Assembly: GCF_001613005.1 (NCBI RefSeq)
Contig: NZ_BDBN01000077.1
Span: 1-50,757, forward strand
Source: Nocardia nova NBRC 15556
GTDB lineage: Bacteria > Actinomycetota > Actinomycetes > Mycobacteriales > Mycobacteriaceae
DNA length: 50,757 nucleotides
Direction: 5' to 3'
This document shows positions 7,433 through 15,450 of this stretch, in pieces. The first letter of the stretch is position 1. Each line of letters starts with the position of its first letter. A program made the translations under genes and the position numbers. The notes under the pieces were generated by a model, which saw only the letters and a list, made by a program, of their open reading frames with translations, ran no database searches and was not told the DNA's origin.

Positions 7433-8878
7433 ATGCACCTTTCCGAGTTGCCCGACCTTCGAAGCCGCCACGATCCCGGCGCACCCTGTGTGGCCGACGA
7501 TCAGGTCGAGTTGACCAACGCCGAATTCGCCGACGCGGTGCGGCGGGCCGCCACCGCGTTTGCCGCACAGGGAGTTTCGCCCGGTGACGTGGTCGCGGTG
7601 ATGCTGCCGAACACCGTGACGCTGGTGGTATCCCTGTTCGCCGCATGGCGTCTGGGCGCCGCGGTGACGCCGATCAATCCGTCGCTCGTTCCGGCCGAGG
7701 TCGGCTTTCAGGGCGCCGACGCCGGCGCCAAGGTCCTGGTCACCGATCGGCCGATGGATATCGGGATCACCGTGCTCACCCCGGCCGAGCTCACCGCGCC
7801 CCCGCCCGCCGATACCACCGCCGAAGTCCGCGACGACGCGCTGGCCCTGCTGGTCTACACCAGCGGGACCACCGGGCGGCCCAAGGGCGTGATGCTCGAC
7901 CACGCGAATCTGAAGGCCATGTGCGCCATGGTGATCGGCGCCTTCGAACTCACGGCCGCCGACCACAGCCTCCTGATCCTGCCGCTGTTCCACGTCAACG
8001 GGATCGTGGTGAGCACCCTCGCCCCGCTGCTCGCCGGTGGGCGCACCACGATCGCGGGCCGGTTCGCCCCCGGCACGTTCTTCGCCCGGCTCGAACGCAG
8101 TGGCGCCACCTACTTCTCCGCGGTGCCGACCATCTACACGATGCTGGCCGACCTGCCGCCGGAGGTCACCCCCGATACCTCGGCGGTGCGTTTCGCGGTG
8201 TGTGGCGCGGCGCCTGCCAGTGCCGAACTGCTGCGGAAGTTCGAAAGCCGTTACGGCATATCGATCGTCGAGGGTTACGGATTGTCCGAGGGCACCTGTG
8301 CGAGCGTGGTCAACCCGCTGCGTGGCCGCCGCAAGCCGGGCACGGTCGGTCTCCCGCTGCCCGGCCAGTCCATCCGCATCGCCGACCCGGACGGCACACC
8401 GGTCGCCGACGGCGCCGCGGGCGAGGTCCTGATCCAGGGCCCGAATGTCATGCGTGGCTACCTGAATCGGCCGGAGGACACGGCTCGCACAGTTGTCGAC
8501 GGCTGGCTGCGCACCGGCGATATCGGCCGGATCGACGAGGACGGCTATCTCGTCCTGGTGGACCGCGCCAAGGACATGATCATCCGGGGCGGCGAGAACA
8601 TCTATCCCAAGGAGATCGAGAGCGTCGTCTACCAGCTGCCCGAGGTCGCCGAGGCCGCGGTGGTCGGCCGGGCCAGCGAGCTCTACGGCGAGGAGCCGGT
8701 GCTGTTCCTCGCCCTGAATTCCGGCGCCACTCTCACCGCCGAACAGGTGCTCGCCCATACCCGGCGCAATTTGTCGAAATACAAACTGCCCGTGGCGATC
8801 ACTTTCCTCGACGACCTGCCCAAGAACGCCGTCGGCAAACTCGACAAACCGTCGCTGCGCCGCGTGCCGACCGCCTGA
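7433..8878 (+). CDS. Fatty-acid/carboxylate--CoA ligase (class I adenylate-forming)
   Basis: 481 residues, a complete but short acyl-CoA synthetase. Core motifs: P-loop LVYTSGTTGRPKGVM (about 139-153), FHVNGIV, EGYGLSEGTCASVV, the GWLRTGDIGRIDEDGYL hinge segment, the GGENIYPKEIE loop, and the catalytic lysine near the C-terminus (NAVGKLDKPSL). It converts a carboxylic acid, ATP and CoA to the thioester. The start ATG 7433 (MHLSELPDL) is the first in frame. It is followed after 28 bases by the DUF3556 gene and then the FAD enzyme, so it heads a three-gene unit behind a PucR regulator. The substrate is not evident; a lipid or alicyclic acid is possible. Confidence 0.9.
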   Translation: MHLSELPDLRSRHDPGAPCVADDQVELTNAEFADAVRRAATAFAAQGVSPGDVVAVMLPNTVTLVVSLFAAWRLGAAVTPINPSLVPAEVGFQGADAGAKVLVTDRPMDIGITVLTPAELTAPPPADTTAEVRDDALALLVYTSGTTGRPKGVMLDHANLKAMCAMVIGAFELTAADHSLLILPLFHVNGIVVSTLAPLLAGGRTTIAGRFAPGTFFARLERSGATYFSAVPTIYTMLADLPPEVTPDTSAVRFAVCGAAPASAELLRKFESRYGISIVEGYGLSEGTCASVVNPLRGRRKPGTVGLPLPGQSIRIADPDGTPVADGAAGEVLIQGPNVMRGYLNRPEDTARTVVDGWLRTGDIGRIDEDGYLVLVDRAKDMIIRGGENIYPKEIESVVYQLPEVAEAAVVGRASELYGEEPVLFLALNSGATLTAEQVLAHTRRNLSKYKLPVAITFLDDLPKNAVGKLDKPSLRRVPTA

Positions 8879-8906
8879 TCCGCCCCCACGAGAAGGAGAT
8901 ATTCCG

Positions 8907-10703
8907 ATGGGATTCACCAAGCCGGATCTGCCGGCCGTCGATCCGGACACATTCCTGCAGCAACCGCTGATGGAGCGCATGCGCATCCTCGGCGCCGATT
9001 GGGCCGAGAACGGCTTCGGCTCACCGAAAATGGTGCATTGCGTCTACATCCTCAAGTTGATCGTGCTCTACGCGATCGGCGGAATCACCGTGGCCACACT
9101 GACTTCCGGCCTGCCGGCGTTCTGGCATGTCGTCGAATGGTGGAATCAGCCGATCGTCTATCAGAAGGCCGTCGTCTGGACGGTGCTGCTGGAGGTTCTC
9201 GGCCTCGCCGGTTCCTGGGGCCCGTTGGCCGGCAAGGTCAAACCGATGACCGGCGGCATCCTCTTCTGGGCCCGACCCGGCACGATCCGGCAACGCCCGT
9301 GGGCGTGGATGCCCGGCACCGGCGGTGATCGCCGCACCTGGTTCGACGTCACCCTGTATCTGGCCCTGCTCGCGAGTTTGGTGATCGCGCTGGTTCTGCC
9401 CGGCGCGCACAGTGATTCGCTCGCGGCGGTACTTCCGGGCAACACCTCCGGGCTCATCGCGCCCGCCGCGCTGGCGGCGCCGATCGTGCTGCTGATCCTC
9501 AACGGCCTGCGCGACAAGGTCGTCTTCCTCGGCGCCCGCGGCGAGCAATATCTGCCGGCGCTGATCGCGTTCACGGTGTTCCCGTTCGTGAACATGATCG
9601 TCGCGTTGAAACTGCTGATCGTGGTCGTCTGGGTGTGCGCCGGCTTCTCCAAACTCGGCAAGCATTTCTCCAACGTGGTGCCGCCGATGGTGTCCAACAG
9701 CCCGTCGGTGCCGTTCAAATCGGTGAAACGCGCGCACTACAAGGATTTCCCGCGCGATATGCGTCCCTCCGGCATCGCGCATTTCATGGCCCACGTCAAC
9801 GGCACCTGCGTGGAGATGCTGGTTCCGCTGGTGCTGTTGTTCTCCACGAACAAGTGGGTGACCCTGGTCGCGGTGCTGATCATGGTGATCTTCCACCTCT
9901 TCATCGTGTCCACCTTCCCGCTGGCGGTGCCGTTGGAATGGAACGTGCTGTTCGCCTACGCCACCGTCTTCCTGTTCCTGGGCTTCCCCGCCTGGAACGG
10001 ATACGCCGTGTGGGACATGTCGCCGGTGTGGCTGGTCGTTCCGGTGGTCGCCGCGCTGCTGTTCTTCCCGGTGCTCGGCAATCTGCGGCCCGACAAGGTC
10101 TCGTTCCTGCCGTCGATGCGGCAGTACGCGGGCAACTGGGCCTCGGCGGTGTGGACGTTCACCCCGGGCGCCGAGGAGAAGTTGAACCGGGTGACCCGCT
10201 CGGCCCGCAATCAGATCGATCAGTTCATCGAATTCGGTTACGACCCGCAGTGGGCGGAGATCACCTTGCAGAAGACGATTGCCTGGCGCACCCTGCACAG
10301 CCAGGGGCGGGGCCTGTTCTCGCTGCTGATCTCACGGCTGCCCGATATCGATTCGCGCACGGTCCGGGAGGGGGAGTTCCTCTGCAACTCGATCGTGGGG
10401 TTCAATTTCGGTGACGGCCACTTCCACGACGAGGAGATGATCCGCGCGGTGCAGGACGAGGCTCGCTTCGAACCCGGCGAATGTGTGATCGCCTGGGTGG
10501 AGTCGGAGGCGTTCGGCAGCGGCGTGCAGCACTACAAGCTGATCGACGCCGCGCTGGGCGTGATCGAACGCGGCACCTGGAATGTCGCCGATGCCGTCGC
10601 CGAGCAGCCGTGGCTGCCCAACGGTCCGATTCCGTTGCGGCCCATCTGGGTTCGCCCGGTGCAGACCGAGCCCAGCCAGGACGATTTCGGAGTGGTGGCG
10701 TGA
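8907..10703 (+). CDS. DUF3556-type integral membrane protein
   Basis: 598 residues. The N-terminal two thirds carry about eight hydrophobic segments (for example VYILKLIVLYAIGGITVATL at 48-67 and VTLVAVLIMVIFHLFIVSTF). A loop FSKLGKHFSNVVPPMVSNSP resembles membrane carboxylase/HTTM-like proteins. The C-terminal third is hydrophilic (from about 420: GAEEKLNRVTRSARNQIDQF) and contains NSIVGFNFGDGHFHDE. I recognise the layout as DUF3556, a mycobacterial/nocardial family of unknown function, though from memory only. A good ribosome site (GAGAAGGAGA) precedes the ATG at 8907. Its last 4 bases overlap the FAD oxidoreductase start, indicating translational coupling, so the two probably act on the same lipid-soluble substrate. 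Confidence 0.75.
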   Translation: MGFTKPDLPAVDPDTFLQQPLMERMRILGADWAENGFGSPKMVHCVYILKLIVLYAIGGITVATLTSGLPAFWHVVEWWNQPIVYQKAVVWTVLLEVLGLAGSWGPLAGKVKPMTGGILFWARPGTIRQRPWAWMPGTGGDRRTWFDVTLYLALLASLVIALVLPGAHSDSLAAVLPGNTSGLIAPAALAAPIVLLILNGLRDKVVFLGARGEQYLPALIAFTVFPFVNMIVALKLLIVVVWVCAGFSKLGKHFSNVVPPMVSNSPSVPFKSVKRAHYKDFPRDMRPSGIAHFMAHVNGTCVEMLVPLVLLFSTNKWVTLVAVLIMVIFHLFIVSTFPLAVPLEWNVLFAYATVFLFLGFPAWNGYAVWDMSPVWLVVPVVAALLFFPVLGNLRPDKVSFLPSMRQYAGNWASAVWTFTPGAEEKLNRVTRSARNQIDQFIEFGYDPQWAEITLQKTIAWRTLHSQGRGLFSLLISRLPDIDSRTVREGEFLCNSIVGFNFGDGHFHDEEMIRAVQDEARFEPGECVIAWVESEAFGSGVQHYKLIDAALGVIERGTWNVADAVAEQPWLPNGPIPLRPIWVRPVQTEPSQDDFGVVA

Positions 10704-12118
10704 CAACCGCACTGGTGGTCGGCGGCGGGCCCAACGGGCTCGCCGCCGCCGTCGCCCTCGCCTCCGAAGGTGTCGAGGTCACCGTGCTCGAGGCTGCCGA
10801 GCAGATCGGCGGCGGTACGCGCAGCAGCGAGGCCATCGTTCCCGGTCTGCTGCACGATCACTGCTCGGCCATCCACCCGATGGCCGTCGGGTCACCGTTC
10901 CTCGCCGGCCTGGGGCTCGACCGCTACGGACTGACCTGGCGGTTGCCCGAGATCGATTGTGTGCATCCGCTCGACGACGGCAGCGCAGGGGTGCTGTACC
11001 GCTCGGTCGAGCAGACCGCGGCCGGGCTCGGTCGCGACGGCTCGCGCTGGCGACTGGCATTCGACCGCCCGGTGCGCCGCTACGACGCGCTGAGCGAGGA
11101 CATCATGCGCCCGCTGCTGCGCGTACCGCATCACCCGTTGACGTTGGCTCGCTTCGGGATGCCGACGCTGCTGCCCGGTTCGGCCTTCGCCCGGGTGTTC
11201 CGCACCGAGCAGGCGCGGGCACTGTTCGGTGGCGTTGCGGTCCATGCCTTCCGGCCGCTGCACCATCCGCTCACATCGGCCGTCGGCCTCGGCATCCTCA
11301 CCGCCGGTCATCGGCACGGCTGGGCGGTGGCCGAAGGCGGATCACAGGCGATTGCGGATGCGCTGGCGGCGCTGCTGGCGGAGCTGGGCGGAAAGATCGA
11401 GACCGGGGTGCGGGTCGAGTCGGCGGCACAGTTGCCGCCGGCCGACATCACCATGTTCGATCTGGCGCCCGATGCCGTCGCTCGTATTCTCGGCGATCGG
11501 TTACCGCGACGAGTTCGGCATGCGTTCGCCCGTTTCCGGCGCGGGCCCGGGGCCTACAAGGTCGACTTCGCGGTCGCCGGTGGGGTGCCGTGGACCGCTC
11601 CGCACGCGCACCGGGCGGGGACCGTGCACCTCGGCGGGACCTACGCGGAGGTGGCCGCCGGTGAACGCGAGATCCACGCGGGCCGGATGCCCGAGCGTCC
11701 TTTCGTACTGGTCGGGCAGCAGTATCTGGCCGATCCACAACGTTCGGCCGGTGACATTCACCCGGTGTGGAGTTACGCCCATGTGCCCAACGGCTATTCG
11801 GGCGATGCGACCGAGGCGATCATCGCGCAGATCGAGCGGTTCGCCCCCGGCTTCCGGGAACGCATTGTGGGACAGGCGGTTCGCTCGACCACCGAGATGG
11901 CCGTGTACAACCCGAACTATGTCGGCGGCGACATCATGACCGGCGCCAAGGACATTCGCCAGCTGATGTTCGGACCGCGAACCACGTTGTCGCCCTATAG
12001 CCTCGGCGTTCGCGGCATGTACATCTGCTCGGCAGCGACCCCGCCCGGACCGGGCGCCCACGGCATGTGCGGCGCCAATGCCGCCCGGCTCGCGGTGGCC
12101 GAACTGGTGGACCGGTAG
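10700..12118 (+). CDS. FAD-dependent oxidoreductase, phytoene-desaturase-like
   Basis: 472 residues from the GTG at 10700, which overlaps the upstream stop as GTGA. The N-terminus is a Rossmann FAD site (ALVVGGGPNGLAAAVALASEG) followed by EAAEQIGGGTRSSE. The C-terminus has the second flavin-binding region of the carotenoid/phytoene oxidoreductase superfamily (GMYICSAATPPGPGAHGMCGANAARLAV). The GG(P/A)N motif and the AEGGSQAIADALAALL segment are typical of CrtI-like and amine-oxidase-like enzymes acting on hydrophobic substrates. No carotenoid synthesis genes lie here, so a lipid or isoprenoid desaturation or isomerisation is more likely, in concert with the DUF3556 protein and the CoA ligase. 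The frame extends further upstream only as a shadow inside the DUF3556 gene. Confidence 0.87.
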   Translation: MTTALVVGGGPNGLAAAVALASEGVEVTVLEAAEQIGGGTRSSEAIVPGLLHDHCSAIHPMAVGSPFLAGLGLDRYGLTWRLPEIDCVHPLDDGSAGVLYRSVEQTAAGLGRDGSRWRLAFDRPVRRYDALSEDIMRPLLRVPHHPLTLARFGMPTLLPGSAFARVFRTEQARALFGGVAVHAFRPLHHPLTSAVGLGILTAGHRHGWAVAEGGSQAIADALAALLAELGGKIETGVRVESAAQLPPADITMFDLAPDAVARILGDRLPRRVRHAFARFRRGPGAYKVDFAVAGGVPWTAPHAHRAGTVHLGGTYAEVAAGEREIHAGRMPERPFVLVGQQYLADPQRSAGDIHPVWSYAHVPNGYSGDATEAIIAQIERFAPGFRERIVGQAVRSTTEMAVYNPNYVGGDIMTGAKDIRQLMFGPRTTLSPYSLGVRGMYICSAATPPGPGAHGMCGANAARLAVAELVDR

Positions 12119-12157
12119 GCGAGCCGCTCCGGCGGCTCGGAAAACTCCGCGCCGTCC

Positions 12158-12844
12158 TCACTTCAAGACGTTGACCGCCCGCGCGATGACCAGTGCCGCG
12201 GTGATCAGCGACAACGCGGATTCGGCCATCATCAGCGTCTTGGCCCAGCGCGTCATCGGCATCACATCGGTGGGGCTGAACGCGGTGGCATTGGTGAACG
12301 ACAGGTAGAGGTAGTCGAGGAATTCCGGCTCCCAGTCGGCGGGGGAGAGCTCGGGATTCTGCATCTGGACGAACAGGAAATCGGGTAGCTGTTCGCGGGC
12401 GTGCGCCCGTGCGGCCGGGCCGCCGCGATCGAGTTCCCAGAACCAGAGCGCGAATACGGTGACGTTGGTCAGCCAGATCGCCGCGCCGGAACCGAGCAGG
12501 ACCGGCGGATCGTTGCTGAGCGTGCCGTTGATCAGGCCGGCCACCAGCCGGAACACCGACCAGGCGGTGGCGATGCCGAGCAGCGCCGACAACCCCAGGC
12601 TGCACCAACGCAGCCAGATCTCCTCACGGTCCAGGCGCACCGGGCTACTCGCCACCAGCACGATCAGCAGCACCGTTTCCAGCATCGGCAGCAGCCAGAC
12701 CGGGCGCAGCTGAAAGTGATCGGGTAGCAGCACTTGCAGGACGATGATGCCCACCATCGCGGCCGTCGCCGCCCAGCGTGATTCGCCGGCCGTGCGGCGT
12801 GCCCACGCCGGAACGTCGTCGGTGTCGTTCTCGGAACCGCTCAC
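12158..12844 (-). CDS. Integral membrane protein with ion-channel-like C-terminal pair
   Basis: 228 residues from the GTG at 12844 (VSGSENDTDDVPAWARRT). About six hydrophobic segments: WAATAAMVGIIVLQVLL, WLLPMLETVLLIVLV, a pair around 75-105, IWLTNVTVFALWFWELD, and the C-terminal ALSLITAALVIARAVNVL. Before the last helix lies YLYLSFTNATAFSPTDVMPMTRWAK, which resembles the re-entrant pore segment and S/TP(T)D stretch of two-helix channel-like proteins and is a recurrent actinobacterial sequence. The potassium filter TVGYG is absent, so transport is not established. The start lacks a clear ribosome site and is uncertain. Convergent with the FAD oxidoreductase, 39 bases apart. Confidence 0.7.
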   Translation of the reverse strand: MSGSENDTDDVPAWARRTAGESRWAATAAMVGIIVLQVLLPDHFQLRPVWLLPMLETVLLIVLVASSPVRLDREEIWLRWCSLGLSALLGIATAWSVFRLVAGLINGTLSNDPPVLLGSGAAIWLTNVTVFALWFWELDRGGPAARAHAREQLPDFLFVQMQNPELSPADWEPEFLDYLYLSFTNATAFSPTDVMPMTRWAKTLMMAESALSLITAALVIARAVNVLK

Positions 12845-12899
12845 CCGTGCAGTATTGCCCGCTGCGTGCCCGTCGGCAGCATGGCACGCGCTCGGGTCG

Positions 12900-13001
12900 C
12901 TACCGGTCGGTGGCCGCCACGTCGCCCACCGCGAAGACGTCGTCGAACCCACGACGCGCAGGGTCGGCAGCACCCCCGATGACGACCCGAGGTCCGGTCA
13001 T
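12900..13001 (-). pseudogene. Relic of an FAD/NAD(P)-dependent oxidoreductase with an internal deletion
   Basis: A 33-codon frame starts with ATG overlapping the DUF1295 stop (ATGA, 12998-13001). It opens MTGPRVVIGGA, like the first strand of a Rossmann FAD domain, then passes directly to GFDDVFAVGDVAATDR and a TAG stop. That second piece is the C-terminal flavin motif (VFAVGDVA) of pyridine-nucleotide disulfide-type oxidoreductases, normally some 250 residues later. I read this as the two ends of a gene joined by a large deletion and then stopped. The preserved ATGA coupling suggests the intact gene was once co-translated with the DUF1295 gene. A chance frame is possible but two matching motifs make it unlikely. 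Confidence 0.55.
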
Positions 13002-13876
13002 GCCGCTCGTTTCCGCGGCGGCAGGGGAACGAATACCGAAACCCTGTGCACCACATCCCGATACGCCGGCCGCCGCTGCAGGCTGCGCTGTTCCATCATC
13101 GGAATGCTGACGCCCACGAACATCGCCACCATGGTCACCACCCCCGCGAGAACCCACCAGCTGCCCGGGGCGGCCGCGAGCCCGAACAGGCCGAACGAGA
13201 GCCAGACGCCGCACTCGCCGAAATAGTTCGGATGCCGCGACCACGCCCACACCCCGCGGTCCATGACCTGGCCCGGCGATGTGGTGGCGGCGAAGCGATG
13301 CATCTGCAGGTCGGCGACGGTTTCCAAGGCAACCGCACCCGCACCGATCACGACTGCGACGATATCGAGCGCACCGAACGGTTCGCCGGCGCGCGTCGCC
13401 ACCACGTACACCGGAATCAGCCCGGCGAACACCTGCAGCGTCGGAAAGACGTGGATTCCGAACAGATCCGCGACGAAGGCGAACCTGCCCGCTCGTTCGC
13501 GCACCATCGGATAGCGCCAATCCTCATGGTGCATACCGGGAAAGGTCGTCACCCAGTTGGCGGTGAGCCGCACCGCCCACACCAGCATGACGGCCATCAT
13601 CAGCCACCAGCGGGTCGTATTCGACGGCTCGTCGCTGCGAATCCACCAGTAGAAGGCCAGCAGGGGCGGGATCACGCTCCAGTACGGGTCGTAGAAGCTG
13701 GAATTCCGGTAGATCCGGCTGAATACGAAGATCACAACCGTGGCGATCAAGTCGGCGATCAGGCCGTTCAACCACAGCTGTCCGGTATCCGGCCCCCACA
13801 GCAGCCAGGCGAGACCCGCGACGACGGCTACGACATAGGCCAGCGCGACTCGAACCAGGGCGCCCACTCTGCTCAT
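12998..13876 (-). CDS. DUF1295-type membrane protein (steroid 5-alpha-reductase-like)
   Basis: 292 residues, ATG at 13876. Multiple hydrophobic helices run from VALAYVVAVVAGLAWLLWG near the N-terminus to VVTMVAMFVGVSIPMME near the C-terminus. The conserved C-terminal block GVWAWSRHPNYFGECGVWLSFGL is the signature of the DUF1295 / isoprenylcysteine methyltransferase / 5-alpha-reductase fold, in which RHPNYFGE lines the cofactor site. FYDPYWSVIPP near residue 60 is also typical of DUF1295. The reaction is unknown; related proteins reduce enone lipids with NADPH or methylate. It lies 88 bases downstream of the crotonase gene in the same direction and may be read with the catabolic cluster. Its stop overlaps the oxidoreductase relic. 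Confidence 0.87.
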   Translation of the reverse strand: MSRVGALVRVALAYVVAVVAGLAWLLWGPDTGQLWLNGLIADLIATVVIFVFSRIYRNSSFYDPYWSVIPPLLAFYWWIRSDEPSNTTRWWLMMAVMLVWAVRLTANWVTTFPGMHHEDWRYPMVRERAGRFAFVADLFGIHVFPTLQVFAGLIPVYVVATRAGEPFGALDIVAVVIGAGAVALETVADLQMHRFAATTSPGQVMDRGVWAWSRHPNYFGECGVWLSFGLFGLAAAPGSWWVLAGVVTMVAMFVGVSIPMMEQRSLQRRPAYRDVVHRVSVFVPLPPRKRAA

Positions 13877-13964
13877 GAGCGCACTCTAGGCATCGCGCGG
13901 CCGAGCGGAGCCGGATTCGGACAACAGCCGCAGCTCCGCCGAATCGACGCACGAGAAATTCGCC

Positions 13965-14708
13965 CTAGCGGGAAACGAATCGATCCAAGCGGCGCCCGGT
14001 TTCCTCGGTGTGGATGAGTGCCCCGATTTCGGTGCGCTCCAAGCCGTACCCGTCTCCGGTGCCCGCCGCGTCGATACACCGTTTGGCGGCGGTGTAGGCA
14101 TCCGCGGGAAGATCGGCCAGGCGTTCGGCTAGCGTCATCGCCGTGGCCGCCGCATCGTCGACGGCCCAGTGCACGAGGCCGAGCCGCTCGGCCGTCGTCG
14201 CGTCGATCAGCTCCGCGCCGAGAATCAGCCGGTACGCGGTGGCCGGTCCGACCAGGCGGGTAAGCCGCTGAGTGCCACCGGCTCCCGGCAGCAAACCGAT
14301 TCCGACCTCGGGCAACCCGATCTTCGCGGTCGCCCGCGCGACCCGGAAATCGCAGGCGAGGGCGAGTTCGAATCCGCCGCCGGTGGCCGCACCGCCGATC
14401 TCGGCGATCGTGGGTTTTTCCAGTGCCGCCAGGGCCGCGAACGCATCCTGCAGCAGCAGGCAGAACTTCTCCAGCCGCACACCCCGGTCGGGCAGTTCCC
14501 GCCACGAATCCATCATGGCGATATCGGCACCCGCGCTGAACACCTTCGCCGCACTGCGCACCACGACCGCACGCACCGCCGGATCGGCGCCGAATTCGGC
14601 TACCGCGGTGGCGAATTCACCGGCCTGTTCCTCATCGAAGGCATTGACCGGCGGGCGGTCGAGGGTGAGGACGCCGACGGCGCCGGTACGAGACAGCGTG
14701 ACCGACAA
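13965..14708 (-). CDS. Enoyl-CoA hydratase/isomerase (crotonase family), BadK-position enzyme
   Basis: 247 residues. Crotonase signatures: oxyanion hole segment VFSAGADIAMM (about 58-68), IGGAATGGGFELALACDFRVA (Glu about 113, first catalytic acid), and IGLPEVGIGLLPGAGGTQRLTRLVG (Glu about 133, second acid), so both hydratase glutamates appear present. The start is a TTG at 14708 with GGAGTGA upstream that overlaps the TetR stop codon, so it is translationally coupled to the regulator. It probably hydrates an enoyl-CoA made by the acyl-CoA dehydrogenases of the cluster, the role BadK has in cyclohexanecarboxylate degradation. The substrate is inferred from neighbours only. Confidence 0.88.
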   Translation of the reverse strand: MSVTLSRTGAVGVLTLDRPPVNAFDEEQAGEFATAVAEFGADPAVRAVVVRSAAKVFSAGADIAMMDSWRELPDRGVRLEKFCLLLQDAFAALAALEKPTIAEIGGAATGGGFELALACDFRVARATAKIGLPEVGIGLLPGAGGTQRLTRLVGPATAYRLILGAELIDATTAERLGLVHWAVDDAAATAMTLAERLADLPADAYTAAKRCIDAAGTGDGYGLERTEIGALIHTEETGRRLDRFVSR

Positions 14709-14714
14709 GATAGT

Positions 14715-15377
14715 TCACTCCATGAGATGTCGATAGCGCTCGGCGACTCCGGGGGCGAGCACGGTGGGCAGCACGAAACGCACCTGTGCCCGGATGTACT
14801 GCTCGACGGTGTAGCGCGGCGCGAAATGCCAATGTTTGAGGGCCCAGGCGTGGGCGAGCATCATCAGGTTGAAGACGACGAGATCCGGATCGAGGTCGTT
14901 CATCAGACCCGCCGCGATACCCGCCTCGACGGCGGCCCGCAGCGGGGCGGAGGTTTCGACCTCGAGCTCCTTGATCCGTTCGCGGCCCTCCGGATCGAGG
15001 GTCCGGCTCTCCCGATAGGTCAGGACCACGGCGTCGAGATTCTCGTCGACGATTTCCACGTAGTGCCGGAAACCGGAGACGAGCCGCTCCACCGGATCGT
15101 CGCCGACCGCGTCCATGGCCGGAGCCAATTCGTCCCGGAAGGCGTCGAGAATATCGACGATCGCCGCGAGCAGCAGGTCTTCCTTACCGCCGAAATACTT
15201 GTAGATGAGTCCGACGCTCACATCGGCCTGATCCGCGAGCGCCTGCATCGACATCTGATGAAAGCCCGTGGTCTGCATGACGGCGACGGCCGCGTTGAGG
15301 AGTTGGCGCCGGCGCGAGCTGGTTCGCACCGCGCGCACCGCCTCCTCGAGTTCCATCGGTGCGGATCGCTTCGCCAT
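14715..15377 (-). CDS. TetR-family regulator of the acyl-CoA catabolic cluster
   Basis: 220 residues from ATG 15377 (MAKRSAPMELEEAV). Helix-turn-helix at about 25-65: RRQLLNAAVAVMQTTGFHQ, then MSMQALADQADVSVGLIYKYFGGKEDLL. The C-terminal domain (ELAPAMDAVGDDPVERLVSGF, then LTYRESRTL) is of the common acyl-CoA-sensing sort, though the ligand cannot be read off. GGAAGGG lies about 9 bases upstream of the ATG. The gene sits inside the cluster it probably controls. The palindrome GAATGAACG-N4-TTCAC occurs just before it (15407-15426) and again before the first gene of the cluster (21093-21112), which fits an autoregulated repressor. Confidence 0.87.
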   Translation of the reverse strand: MAKRSAPMELEEAVRAVRTSSRRRQLLNAAVAVMQTTGFHQMSMQALADQADVSVGLIYKYFGGKEDLLLAAIVDILDAFRDELAPAMDAVGDDPVERLVSGFRHYVEIVDENLDAVVLTYRESRTLDPEGRERIKELEVETSAPLRAAVEAGIAAGLMNDLDPDLVVFNLMMLAHAWALKHWHFAPRYTVEQYIRAQVRFVLPTVLAPGVAERYRHLME

Positions 15378-15406
15378 CGGGCATACCCTTCCGTATCTGC
15401 GCAGTC

Positions 15407-15426
15407 GAATGAACGACGGTTCACTC
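15407..15426. promoter_or_regulatory. Candidate operator B of the cluster TetR
   Basis: GAATGAACGACGGTTCACTC holds TGAAC-GACG-GTTCA. It shares GAATGAACG-N4-TTCAC with the site at 21095-21112. It lies 30-49 bases upstream of the TetR start codon, between the TetR and acyl-CoA dehydrogenase genes, implying an internal promoter for the regulator and the crotonase gene. Confidence 0.6.
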
Positions 15427-15450
15427 AACTCTAGAGTGGTCCACCGAAAA

